This document shows, one piece after another, positions 39,381 to 52,255 of a stretch of DNA of 64,000 nt. The notes beneath the pieces are model-generated. The model did no database searches. It was not told the origin of the DNA and saw only the letters and a program-made list of their open reading frames with translations. Positions within the stretch are counted from its first letter, which is position 1. Each line of letters opens with the position of its first letter. Position numbers and translations under genes: made by a program. This DNA is from Gymnorhina tibicen (Eukaryota; Chordata; Aves; Passeriformes; Artamidae), in assembly GCA_013399875.1 (NCBI GenBank), contig VXAZ01000376.1, positions 125,001 to 189,000 of the forward strand, read 5' to 3'.

Positions 39381-39479
39381 ACAATAGATTAGATTATTTT
39401 GGTTTATATGGATGATATGCTATTAAAAGCACAACCTGAAGAACTATTATATTTCTACTATCTGGCCATTTCCCTACTG
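39381..39479 (+). pseudogene. Possible decayed endogenous retrovirus polymerase remnant
   Basis: In the frame starting at 39381 the plus strand reads a hydrophobic stretch, then YMDD (39405-39416) followed by MLLKAQPEELL. This has the shape of the catalytic YxDD motif of retroviral reverse transcriptase: hydrophobic strand, Tyr-x-Asp-Asp, hydrophobic strand. One stop (TAG at 39390) lies just upstream, and I find no further clear polymerase motifs around it. It is short enough to be a coincidence. Confidence 0.3.
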
Positions 39480-41816
39480 CTGCAAATCCTGTAGCAAGGT
39501 GAGAAAAACCAACACTTCACTGTTGGAATTCTGAGTTTGATTCACAAATATATAGAAATTTGGGGCATAGGGTGGAGGGAGAGGCAGAGAAGAAAAGGAA
39601 GTGGATAATTATAGCTGTGTTAGAAAATTCTTGCAGCAGATAAAAAACACTTAAAACACAGGAAAAATCTTAGGAGAATTATCGTCATCAATACTTCATA
39701 GAAAAGAAAAGGTTTTCTGACATCAAGTTTTGTGAGAAGTGAAAGATATTTCTGGGGTAGAGGCTATGGACATCACTTCTTCGGCCCCTTTTTGCTTTTT
39801 TAGACTAGTTTCAGTATCTTCAATAACACATTAGAAACTGTCTCTGAATGGAAAAATCAGGTGCAGTTTCTGATCAACAGTGTGAAGGCTAAAAGCTGAC
39901 ATTAATGATACAGAAGCATTTTCTAGCTAGCATTTGCCCAGTATTATCAAAATATTTGGCATATGAGGACAAATTCCACTTTAGAAAAAACATAAGAGGT
40001 ATTTGATCGGTTTAACTGAAAGTAGAACCTTTGCCTAGGACTTCAAAAGGGTACTCCATGTTATAAAAATACAATATTAGAACATACATTTCTTTTCCAA
40101 AATAGAGGAACATTATGACTTATTTTCTCTTTCTCATTCATTTAAGCTAAGAGGGAAGTACTTGATTTATGCTTTATGATGTAATAATGCCTCACCTTGC
40201 TGATTGGTTATTCTGCACTTGCTCTTGTGCCTTGTGATATGTCTGTTCCACTAGACCATTAATTACATACACCAAAGTTACATTGTACCAGCATTAGTTG
40301 GGAAAGGATATTTCCTCCCAGTGCAACATACCCAGAGACCTCCAGAGACAAGTGCCAAGGTAGATTCACCTACTCTTCTTCAACATTAAGAAAATGTCAA
40401 GTGGAAATTTTTTACACTGAAATATGGGAAAAAAGTCAAACTTCTAAAGTCATTAGGAATAGCACACATTTCTGCAAGACAGAAACTTTACATGAAAAAC
40501 TTGTCCATAGCCAAGAGATACAACATTTTGCCAGACATTATGAACAATCTTTGTTAAGAATCATCAAAGGTAGAGAGTCACAGGCAAAGGCTGGTCCAGC
40601 AAAATACTTGAGGACTTTGCAAGGCTGGCAAAGGTTGGCAATTATTTAATTCATCCTAATTCAACTTAATGCAAAATTCTGTTTTCTCCCTTTCTCAACA
40701 TTTTCAAGTCAGGTCAACCTAGCAGAAGGGCCATGCTGTCTCAATGACTGCAAAAGGTAATTTTTTGTTCAAAAATTCTGGATTTAAAAAAAAGCCTTTA
40801 ACTTGTACAAGAACCCAGACTTGAAGATTTAGTTCCAGATAATCAAGGATAATGGATCTGTTCATCACATAAAATAAAATTATGAAAGATTTTAATAGAG
40901 ATAATGAGATGCTTGGCATTTTATGCAAATTATGTATAAACAGAGGGACTACGACAGGAGCCTATAAATACAGCAAGGACCTGGATTGGGAACTGCTATT
41001 ATCTTAAAAATACAGGGGAGTTACAAACAAACACAGGCATATGCATTTCAGTGAAGTGGACTGAAGTGCTTGAACTAATTATTTTATATGGAAGCTGTAG
41101 GTCTTGCAATCAGTATTTATCACTAGTTGGTACACTGGGCGGAGAAGCTCATCAAGGAGCCACAAGTATGGTAAATTCTTAATCTAAGGAAGCTGTACTC
41201 AAAAAGATAATGAAATTGTGTTTAATAGCAATTTGAAAAAAAGAACTGTAAATTGAGGTTACAACTTTACAAATACTGCCTACAGAAATCAAAAAAAAAA
41301 ACTCCCAGTGCTAGGAAAGATGGACACAAAATAAAATGCAAACCAGGATATTTCTAATCTAAGTTTCTGTTATTTCACTCTCTGTAATACCAATGTTTGC
41401 TAGAAACAAGAAGGGGTGTTGTACATTCTACAGAAGCTATGATTTGCTGGGTGTAAGTACAGGCTAAGTACCTGTGCAAGAACTAACCGGGATACACTTT
41501 TTTATTTAGTTGCCTAAACACATGTTCAGAAATATTCCTGCTTTCAAAGTTACCTTATCATTCCCACTCCCAAGTTTTCAAATATGATTTTGTTAGGCTT
41601 TATATGATTAGGAATTATTTGTCCCTTATTCTTCCTTCTTGGAATGGATATTGCCCCAAGGAGTTTTCTGATCTTGAATGGGACACATTTCTTGCCTACG
41701 GCATTTGATACCTTCTTGTCTATGAAGTCAAAGGAAAGGAGGGAGTTAACTGACAAACTTATGTCCTAATCAGCCTTAGACTAGCAACAAGACAGTAATA
41801 ATATTTTCCTCACCTT

Positions 41817-41834
41817 AAAAACAAACAAACAAAC
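41817..41834 (+). repeat. (AAAC)n short tandem repeat
   Basis: About four units of AAAC in a row, followed by a CA/TA-rich stretch. Confidence 0.9.
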
Positions 41835-44800
41835 CACACATATATACACAAAAACAACCATGCATTTTGTCTCTCAAATGATATGGGGGTGGCCAAGATA
41901 AAGAATTCAAGATCACAAGGGCCTTACCATACATACTCACAAACTTTAATTTTCAGTTAATCTCCTTGGTAGAGTTTAACAAGGAGGAGTACAAGACTCT
42001 ATATTTCATTGTTTATGGCAAGCTTGAAGGTGTCTGAAAATGTCTCTGTGGTGATTATCTCGTAAAAAACAGGAACAACTGCATGAGTAAAGTTAGGATC
42101 AGTATATCAGCACTAGGAACCCCTATAAAAATGCTCATATGAACAGCCTTCAGAAGTGAATAACAACAAGTGATTTTGAAGAGGACATGAAAAAGCAGTG
42201 TTATAGCCTGATTCCATGACCAAGCTCAAGCACCAGCTTAAGAGGGGGTTTTTAATATATATTACTTCCAAAGACTGAGTGACAATTAATCCTCTGGACT
42301 TCTTTCTTAAGCTCGCCAACTATTAAAGGGAGCTTCAACACAGACTTGATTTCCTTTCCTGATCCCCTCTACTGTCAAGCTACCTTCTATCTAACAATAA
42401 TTATGTTACTTTCATGTAGCACACCAAGACATAAATACTCCAAATATTCTAACCCAGAGGTTCATTTGTTCTGGTGTCCAAAACCCAAACATAGGTTTCT
42501 TCCAGCAACACAACCTGCACACACATTTTATTGTGAAAGTTGTTTTCTGCTCATGCATTTTTTAAACTTTCCAATTCTTTTTATGTCCAGTAGTTGACTG
42601 CCATACTGAGGCACAGAATACAGGTGGCAAAAGAGAAAATAAAAAGAAATGCGCCTTATAGAGATACACTTTACATATTTCAGTCTTCCTGAATTCACAC
42701 ATACTCCTGTTCTTTGCCATCAAAAATATCTTGTGACCATGGTTAAATCACAACATTACCAACACGAGGGATCCAGGACCTCTATAATCTTACACCACTT
42801 TGTAACCAGTAGCTTTCAGATGTAGTGCAGTGAATCAGATCTCTTCCATCGGAGAATCTGTTTGCAAATCAGGCCTTCAAATAAAGTATATTTTAAAAAT
42901 TATATATTTAATATAAATATTTATATTATTTATCTTCAGAACCTTTTTCTGACAAATAATACTATCTTTCTGGGTCATCTTTTATGACACCCCATTCTGA
43001 GGGTAGGCAACAAAAAACAGGCATTGGATTGAATGGTATCCTTTCATATGAACAGGACTACGCAGGCTTTTCTCAAGCAATGATTCAAGAACATCATGGG
43101 AGAGAAAACTGAAATACACTGATATCAGAAGTGGGTAACAAGCAAATAGAAAGATTGAAAACAGCAATTTAAATTAGAAAACTCCCAGAATTCTTGGTTT
43201 GAGGTGACCTGTGTGATTTTCTTACAGTAAGTAGTACTCTGAGGAATAATGGTACAATTACTCTCCAACTATTAACAATTACTTTTACAGCTAAAATTAT
43301 TCAACATGCTATTTATTCACCATTCTTATGCAGTATTGTGCAGAGTGGTGCCTAGCCTTGAACACAGGTTCAGGTGAAATCACAACATTGAAGCAAAGCC
43401 TCCAATGCTGCAACTGTATGAGGAGGTTTCAATGCAGATTGCCCATATCTCTGTATGGAAACCAAGATGCAAATAACACCAACACACACATACTCTGATT
43501 AGAAGTAACATTTCGTTCTTCAGAATTTGTTACTTTAGTAATGGATGAAAAAGAAGTAAGTCCATGGCAAATATAGAACCTTTATTTGGAATTTAGATGG
43601 AAAATGCAAAGTATAAGGAAGATATATGACTCAATCTTCACAAAAAAGCTACTGTGCACTCAGAATGTGACCAAAGATTATTCCTCAATGCCTTCAGCAT
43701 AAAAAGAAATGGAGAGAAGAAGAAAGAGGTAAGAACACCTCTGCAAAGCTTCAAAGAAAAGGTTGTAGAAAAATAAATAGGAAGAGAAGCCAGAGAGCAT
43801 GTGCAGCATAATCTGCACCTGCTGTAAATGACATTCTCTTCATTACTTTTGGAGGCCTGTTTAGTGGTTCTGATGTCAACAAATTTATTCCAGCAAGCAG
43901 TCTGAGATTCTCAAAAATGCCTAACATCTCAGTCCATATTTCATTACTTTTCCCAAAACCATTATTTTAAGACACATAATCTTCACCTGAAAATCTGTGT
44001 TTGTCTTACTACTTTTATCTCAGTAGAAATGCTGCTGTAGGGGATTTAAAACCTCTTTATAGTTTGTCCATAACACCCAGCCAAATAGCACTCTGAACTT
44101 CAGAAATCTATGTGAAAAACTGTTGAAAATAAATGTTTCTTAGAATAGTAAGCCCTGAGTATTGACCATTTTTTTCTCTCAAAGTAAACTGTAATACAGA
44201 AAAACATTAATAAGTCTGAACATTCTTTGTGAACATTCAGCATAGAAAATTTAACTAAAAAGTGAGTGGTTGAAACAAAAAATGTTCTTCTATACAGACT
44301 ATTGTTTTAAAAAATTTTTTTAAGTCTTTATTATGCTAAAGAGTAAAAACTATTCTAGTACCACTAGCAATTTTCTATGACTGCAGAACTCATCCTCTCA
44401 TCTTTGAAGAATTAGTCACCTATTCCTTGAAAGCTGATGTTCCTGTCACACATTTTGTAGTGGTGGTTAACAACACAAAAGTTATCCCGTCAGGATAACT
44501 ATCAGCAGCCAGTAAGTTTCAAAGCCTATTTAAAATATAAGCCCTGAAATCAAGTCCACTTACTCAGTCATATCCAGAGAATTCAAGATATTTCAACAAG
44601 ATTTAAGACATGATTTTTACAAAAGGAGAATGACAACAGGAAATAATTATTCTGTGTATCATTGCATTTTTTTCATTGTAGTTGACTTTACTAAAACTTT
44701 TCATTTGCTCCTTCCTGGTGTTGTAATAGAAACAAGACAAAAAATAAAAGTGTTGGTTGAAATGCAAAACGATGCATTTATAACAAAGCATAATCTGACA

Positions 44801-47374
44801 TTTGTCATCTGTGATCATCTCCTGTTGATATCACTATTAACAATAATGTGGCATTCTCTAAAGAAATCCAGACCCTCTAAATCCGGGAAAATACTCCATT
44901 AAAAAAATCTCATACCAGGCTAGATTTTCTGATGAAAAGCAGAATGTCAGAAAAAAAAATCTCTATATGGAAAACCTCAGCCTTTATTTTAAGTGGCTAA
45001 AAGTAGGTATTGGTGGGAAGCCTGATTTTAAGAAGGACAAAGATGTCTAAGCAGACATAACTTTAATTGTAATTCCGGGCACAACCAACAGATATTGCCA
45101 ATTTTTAAAAGACATCCAGAGATCTGTCAGTGAGATGAAAGCTAGCTGAGACAATGAGCAATCATGCTATAAGTTTAATAAAGTTTCAAATCTTTTAACC
45201 AAATCCATCAGACAGTTTCACTGTAAACCAGTTTTCAGGGCTTAAACAGCTAACATCAAAACATTCAATTAAGTGCATGTTTATGAACTCTCTGGACCAC
45301 TTTACATAGATTAAGATTTATAGCTTTATATAAATCATAATACTGCTATTTTACCACACCCTGATCAGTAAAACAGGTATTTCTGTTATGTTTTCATAAT
45401 AAACACAAAACAAAACATGGCAAGTAAAAATTTTTAGAATTCAAATCTTTTTTTTCCTAAATCCCACATTACATTACTTCTGAAATAGAAAACAATTTAC
45501 CAGTTCTTGAAAAACACTTTTGAAATAAATGAAGGTAAAATTAAACATGTTATGCTGTTGTAGTTAAAACTGCAGCTGTTTTTCTTCTCAGGATCTAATG
45601 GGGACATTATGCAGGACATAAAATGACTGCTGGATCAAAAATGTGAGAGGGAGAGATGTTCCCTTATCTACTTTGGAGTATTGCACCTACATTTGTCACT
45701 TTTCCAAAGACATTTATATGGAAATTTCTCAATTATCAAAATTCAATATGCCCCTGAAGTATGAGCCTCAAACTAAGAAAGCCTTGGAATTTTTTACATA
45801 CATTTTCTCTCTTGAAAATCACGCTTCAGTGAATTCATTAATTTGAGGTTTCTACACATCACATCTTTTTACATCCATAGTATCCCTTGCTTCCAAGGCA
45901 ATGAGGTTGGACCACTTTCTATTATCAGCTTAGAATAGAAAATATACCAAAATACAAGTAAATTATGTTTTTCTAGTATTCAGAACAAATTTTTTTCTTT
46001 ACATTAAATACATTAATATTTTCTTAAAATTTCCATCCCTCTGGCATAGAGTATTTAACTATTTTTACCTATCTATCCCCCAATATTAATTATACTATGA
46101 GACAATTATATAAAGCAACTGGCTTAGTGTCAAGGTGGTTGTCTATTCTGCTAATGCATGTATTTTTTGAACCTTTAAAGGGTTAGGATTTTTTTCAGAC
46201 AGAGACAGTTTTTAAAAATCACCATAGTATTTAGCTAATATTCTCTAAAACTCCATACTTTTCATACTGAAGAGTACATGCTGGGGCTGCATTGTACTTT
46301 CCGGCTGAAAGAACAGCAAAGGGAGAGAACTGCACATTTATTCTGATATTCACTAGAAAAAACCTTCAATCCTTGCAAAACAAAAAAACATACATGTTCA
46401 CTCTGAGGGACACAATAAAAAGGCGAATACAGGATCCTTTCAGCAAATAATGGCTCATGCATTTAGTCTTTGTTCATTTTCTCTTATGGTTCTTATGGTG
46501 AAATGCTACAAAATACTGGGTCACTGAATATACAAAATGTAACTTCACACTAGTAATACAAAGATATGATTCTTTACAGACTCTTTTAATAATAGGACAT
46601 AGCTAACCAATTCAAAATATGCAATGTGGTCTACTGAATAAACCACAAAAGTGATGTGTCTCAGTTTAGATTTGTGGCTGTGCTTAAGAAATGTAATTAA
46701 CTGGTGAAAAAAACCAGAAGAATCTAATCAGAGATGGATTTCTCAGAGAATTCAGTGCCCTGTACAAACATAGAAATTTTCAGCAGAATTCTCAGAAAAA
46801 GCCAGTGAAAATAAAATCATCAGAGGAAACTATACAGTAATACATAAACAGCCTGCTTTTTATTTCTTTTCCAAAGTGCAGACACCAAAAGAGAAGAAAT
46901 ATCTGCAATATTTAAGGTACTGGGTCACTTATTCAGAAACATTATATTACAAAAAATTTAGGATGACCACAGAATTTAAAACCTCAAAAGGAGACTGAAA
47001 TCTTTTGAAGACTATTATTTTTACTCTTCTGTGAATCACCAGACATTATGCAATAGCTCTGGATTTTTGAAAGCGTACTTAGTTCTTCCACCTGTGCATG
47101 CAATAAATATTTCATTTATCTACTCATCGTTTAGTCACTGCAGACCCAGGAGATACATAAAAATTTCACAGGAAGAGGCAGAGTTTTTGGTAGTTTATTT
47201 TTAAGCTTAAAGGCTAAAAAAAAACAATTCAAAATTTCTTTTTACAGATAGCTTTTGCAGTCATCACTTTCTCACATAAGCCCTTTAACTCATATATAGA
47301 GATTTAATCAGTTTGCCTGTTTGTAGGAATAATCGTGGGAAGAGAAAAAAAAAAAAGAACAAAAGTGATAGTAA

Positions 47375-47645
47375 TTACTTACCTTACAGTAATTGGAGTT
47401 CTGTGAGATGTGTCGCTTTGATGCACAGACACCTCAGGCACTCAACATGTAATCTTAAGGCCATCAATATTTGTTGGGGCTGTACCTGACTGATCGTACC
47501 CTACTCCCTACAAGGACTGAAAGGGCAATGTGTGGTCCTGCAGCTCAGGCCACTGCAGCATCCAGCTGATACCTCAGTGGTGAGGACGCAGGGAGCACCA
47601 TGCCTCCACACGCACAGGATGCCTCAGGAACCACAGGTATTGACA
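47375..47645. repeat. GC-rich block resembling an ancient amniote interspersed repeat
   Basis: This 270-bp block is clearly richer in GC than the intron on either side. Its left part, CAGTAATTGGAGTTCTGTGA then GATGTGT, resembles a repeat common in reptile and bird genomes with a core like GGAGTTCTTCGAGATGTGT. I recall it as an old non-autonomous element but cannot name the family with confidence. An A-run at 47345-47356 lies just to its left. No reading frame of interest is visible. Confidence 0.35.
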
Positions 47646-48565
47646 TCCGCTTTCTCTGGCAAATGACAGGTCATCAGAAACTCATTTTTGCTGACTCACA
47701 AACAGTAACCTGATATGCAGAATCTAGATGCTCCAAGTCCATCTAAAAATGACTCATACAATTCTGCCAAAATGAGCAGCATTTTGCCACAAATATCCTT
47801 ATTAACCCCAGAGAGGAGTGTTTTAAGAAAACCTACAATCCAGTTCAGAGAGTGAAGACTCAATTCCCAGCATGTTCATATTCCTTTAAAATAATACACA
47901 AAAAAAATAAAAAACAAACAACAAGCAAAATCAACCAACCAAAGAAAAAAACCTGCCCCCAAAATACCAAATCACCCAATGATTCACAGTGTTTTATTCT
48001 AGATAGAGTGCCTTCCTGAAACAAAAGAATTAAGAAGGGCGAAAATGCTGAATATGCTTCTGTAAGCTTGTTTAAAATTAACTACAGGGAAACATCATTG
48101 AAAGCTTATAACTCAGGGTTTCATAAACCTTTCTCATAAATGTGATGAAAGAGTTAGTCACAAATAAAATCTTTCTTCTCAAATTGACTACAAAAGTAAA
48201 CTTGAATATAAAACTGATACTGTCAAAGGTACCTTGAATTTCAGTCTTGCTAACAAAGAAAGAATGATTTTCTGGACCATTTTGCTCCATGAGTCTTATA
48301 TTGCATTAACCCTGTTATCCCTATCTGGTTAAAATAATTTAATTTCTATTTTACTACCAAATGACATTAGAAATACAGAGGGATTCTATTTTTTCTTTTA
48401 CTTTGAGGTACCTCTATAATGGTATTTTAGAAAATCATGTTTACCTACTAAAAATGAATAAATACTATGGCTAACATTATCAAGACTACATAAAGTTAAT
48501 ATCAAGATAAAATTCATGCTTAAATTTTTTTTTTTTGTGTTCAATAACAATAAAATCTGATCTGA

Positions 48566-48610
48566 TTCAAATATTCATACACACATAATGTGTGTGTATG
48601 AATATTTGAA
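48566..48610. repeat. Perfect 20-bp inverted repeat with 5-nt spacer
   Basis: The left arm TTCAAATATTCATACACACA (48566-48585) and the right arm TGTGTGTATGAATATTTGAA (48591-48610) are exact reverse complements, separated by TAATG. Read as RNA on either strand this is a 20-bp hairpin. No flanking transposon was recognised. Confidence 0.95.
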
Positions 48611-50257
48611 AACTCCTATCTGAAATGCACCATATATAGAAAAAATCAGAACTAGAAAACTAAATAACACATGTATTCAAAACCCTATCATTCTGTATCT
48701 TAAAATAAAAATTAAATCTAGTATATTTTACCTATTAACAGATTTTACTCCATGTGACATGCTACAGTGTGATACCGCTTATAAAGATGCAAAGAAAATA
48801 GGCTACGGTTAACTCCCTCTATACAATATGAGATTAGAACCTTAATTTCCAACATATACCTTAGTGGGTGTACACTGACCCACAAGTGCTTCCAGAGCAT
48901 TAGATTTCTCTACGTGCTTACATGGGGATATTCAAACACTCTAAGTTAGACCTGAGAATCTGCTCTCCCAGGTTCCCACTACAGTCGGTGGAGAGGAAGG
49001 CAGAAGATTCCAGTGGGCAATTCAGCACAGAAAACCAAATTTAGGTTCTCTGAATGATCCCCTAGAGACCCTGTCTCTCTCCATTGACTATACAGAGAGC
49101 CAACAGAGACAACCTTCAAGCTAAAGTTAATATTTATGAACCTGTTGCATGGTACCACATTGTGTAAAGTCTGAATAAACTATCACAGTCATCATGGCTA
49201 AGAACTATCTACACCTCTTTTGGATGATATTTTGTGGGGAAAAAAAAAAATCAGAAGAATCAGTCATTTACATAGGCAGTTTCCAAAAATTCTAAATGAA
49301 ATTGAAACTTTTGCTTGATACTGAACCTTACATGATGTCCAAACTAGAAATGACAATCATCACTAAAATTCAGTTGTAATTCCAGAAGAAAAGCAGCCTA
49401 ACAACATTATCAATGGGGTTTTCAATAGAACCAGTGCCTTTTTTACATTAAAAAAATTAAAAATTTCATAAAACAAAGGGAACAACAAACCACAGACCCA
49501 AGAGACTAGGTGAGTTCACTTTGTTGAAAAAAATCAGTAGTTCAGGCACTCCAGAGCAAGCTCCTTAAGTCATCAATCAGTCCTTTAAACTAGAAAGAAA
49601 TGGCACTTAGAGAATCTAAATTTTAGATGTCTCTCATGGAAAGAGATGAATTTTTCCCCAGAACTGCTTATTTATCTCCTTTTAGTCTAAAGGAAGACTA
49701 GACAACTAATATACAGACTTCTATACCATAGACTTACAAAGTCAAAAGAGATTAATCCAAAATGAAGCCAACAGTACTACATTATCCCAACCAAAAAAAA
49801 AGTCCAAAACAAACAAAGGCAAACCAATCACGGAAGTAAAAAGGAAATATAGGAATATGAAAGCCTTGCTCTAAGCTGTAAAATAAGTTTATAAGAAAAG
49901 CAAGTTTTATTAGGATCAGAGTACAAGGAAAAAAAATTCCTGTCCTTAACTTTAGGACTGTGTAGGTGGGGGCATGTGTGATGCAGCTTCTGCATCGTGA
50001 ATTGAGATGAATGGCATACTGATCTAAAACTAAACAAGTAATACTATGTGTAGTCATACCTGATCGGGATGTTGTTTAAGGGTCTGTCTATTTCTAATAC
50101 TCTGCCAATGATTATGTAACTTGTCATGACATAAAATTAAACAACATTAAAATAATTTGTTTAATAGAACCCCTGTGCATCTTGGTCTCCTTTTGACTGT
50201 GTTTTCACTGAGAAACAAAAATTGCATAAGCAGGCTATTTACTACTAGAACAGGGAA

Positions 50258-50625
50258 CATTTCACAGAAACATAGAAAGGTTTGGGTTAGAAGAGACTTT
50301 AAAGACCTTCTAGTTCCAACCCCCTGCCATGACCAGAGACACCTTCCACTGGATCAGGTTGCTCAGAGCCCCATCCAGCCGGGCCTTGAACACTTCCAGA
50401 GATGGGGTATCCACAACTTCTCTGGGCAACCTGTTCCAGTGCCTAATCAACTTCATAATTTTTTTTTTTTCCTTTAGCCCAATTTACCCTCTTTAAGTTT
50501 AAAACCATTGCCTCTTATCACTACAGGCCCTGAAAAAAAGTCTTTCTACATCTTTCTTTTAAGTCCATTTATATATTGAAGGCTGCCATCAGGTCTCCCT
50601 GGAGCCTTCTCTTTTTCATTCTTTG
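50258..50625 (-). mobile_element. CR1 LINE 3' fragment, minus strand
   Basis: Read on the minus strand this is CR1 3' untranslated sequence. The plus strand shows TTTGGGTTAGAAGAGACTTT, then CAACCCCCTGCCATG, GATGGGGTATCCACAACTTC and AACCTGTTCCAGTGCC, all standard CR1 tail blocks in reverse. The 3' end is near 50258 (CATAGAAAGG on the plus strand, complement of the terminal CTTTCTATG). A T-rich run at 50459-50471 interrupts the CR1 sequence. Confidence 0.9.
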
Positions 50626-51692
50626 GTATTTCTCTGAAATCTTTGAAGCTGAACTAGAGTCTTAGAAAACCATAAAATCTCTTGTAGAACAAGAACTAAA
50701 GTTGAGAAAATACAGTGTATTTTTGCATCACTATTATCCTAGTGTTACCCCTTTGTATGCTGTAAAGCCCAGAGTTAACAGGTATTTTGCTTTCTGAGAC
50801 GCAAAGGATACCTGCCCTGCATTGGTATCTATTCCATTGTTCTGCAAGCAAAAAGATTCAAAGTATATGTTTGACATCTATATTTCTTGCCTACGTCTTG
50901 TTTCTCTTCTTGCTGCCCAACTCACATGCTGTCTATCACCGTTCCATATCTGATAAAAAGGATGAGACCATCTGGCATGAATGTTCTTTTCTCTCTCTGA
51001 ATAACTGACAGCCAGGATGACAACATTGCCCTCCAAATGTCCAGTGTGAACTTCGAGACAAAAAGAGAATTGACTGAGACCTCACCATGTTTAAAGCAAG
51101 ATCTGAAAGCAAGACCTTTTTCCTTGATAGTGCCTCAGCTGGTTTTGGCTTATTTTCCAAAACAGTATCAAAGAATTTTTGTAAAGTAACCCAGAGAGCT
51201 TTGTATTTATTTTAGTAAGTGGCTTAATGGAATAATTTAAATGTCAGGAAACAGTGAAGGACAAATAAAACAGTTGTTATAGGATTGATGTATCTTGAAT
51301 AAATTGTTTTATATTTAAAATATATCTTTTTAGTTCATATTAACAAGAGTTCATGATTTCTGAACAGGCAAATATCCTTTTATATATTTTAATCAAAAAT
51401 TCATAAAATTCATAAAATTTTACTGGGAAAAGGCCCTAAGCCTAAAGATGCTTTGTAAACTGAAAAGAAATGGAGGATTGATTACTTAATCAGTAGTGTT
51501 CCTGGAGGGTTCTGATTTTTGAGTTGATATTTAATAAAATTATTTCACATTATTCAGTCAATTTTTCAGTTTCTAACCCTGAATTACAACTATCTGTAGG
51601 CTCTGCCTACAAATAGAAAAACTATTTCATTTTACTTAGTCAAAATTAGTATTCTAGATAGGTTACAGAGCTTTAAATTACATAGAAACTGA

Positions 51693-52255
51693 ATCATAGA
51701 GTCATAAACACCTTCCACTAAACCAGGCTGCTCAGAGTCCCATCCAGCCTGCTCTTGGACACTTCCAGTGATGGGGCATCCACAACTTCTCTCGGCAACC
51801 TGTGCCAGTGCCTCAGCACCCTCCTCATAATTTTTCTTTTCCTTTTGTATTGTCTTAATCTACCACCTTTCAGTTTAAAACTGTTGCCTCTCATTATTAC
51901 TACACTTCCTGATAAAGAGCCTTTCTCCATCTTTCTTGTAGTCCTCCCTTTAAGTACTGGAAAGTACTATAAATTCTCCCCGGAGCCTTCTTCCTTTTTT
52001 TTTTTTTCTTTTTTTTCTTTTTTTTTCCTTTTTTTTCTAATCCAAACTCTGCAGAGCACTGATCATCTTTCTGGCTCTCCTCTGGAACAGGTTTATGTGT
52101 TTCTTTTGCTGAGGATGCCAGAGCTGGACACAGGACTCTGGGTGGGGTCTCATGAGAGCAGAGTAGAAGAGCAGGAACACCTCCCTCGACCACATTTCTT
52201 TTGAAGCAAGCCAGAACAGGACTGGCTTTCTAGGCTGTGAGCCCACATTGCCTTG
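51693..52255 (-). mobile_element. CR1 LINE 3' fragment, minus strand, with T-rich expansion
   Basis: The plus strand shows CTCAGAGTCCCATCCAGCCT, GATGGGGCATCCACAACTTC and other CR1 3' blocks in reverse. On the minus strand the right part encodes the CR1 ORF2 C-terminus, with FYSALMRPHPESCVQLWHPQ. It lies 1.07 kb from the CR1 at 50258-50625, has the same orientation and covers the same tail region, so it is a separate insertion. A T-rich run at 51991-52037 replaces CR1 sequence. Confidence 0.9.
51991..52037 (+). repeat. T-rich low-complexity run inside a CR1
   Basis: Runs of 6-13 T separated by single C or CC lie within the CR1 fragment at 51693-52255. On the element's own strand this is an A-rich stretch. 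It is probably a simple-sequence expansion at the point where ordinary CR1 copies have mixed pyrimidine sequence. Confidence 0.85.
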
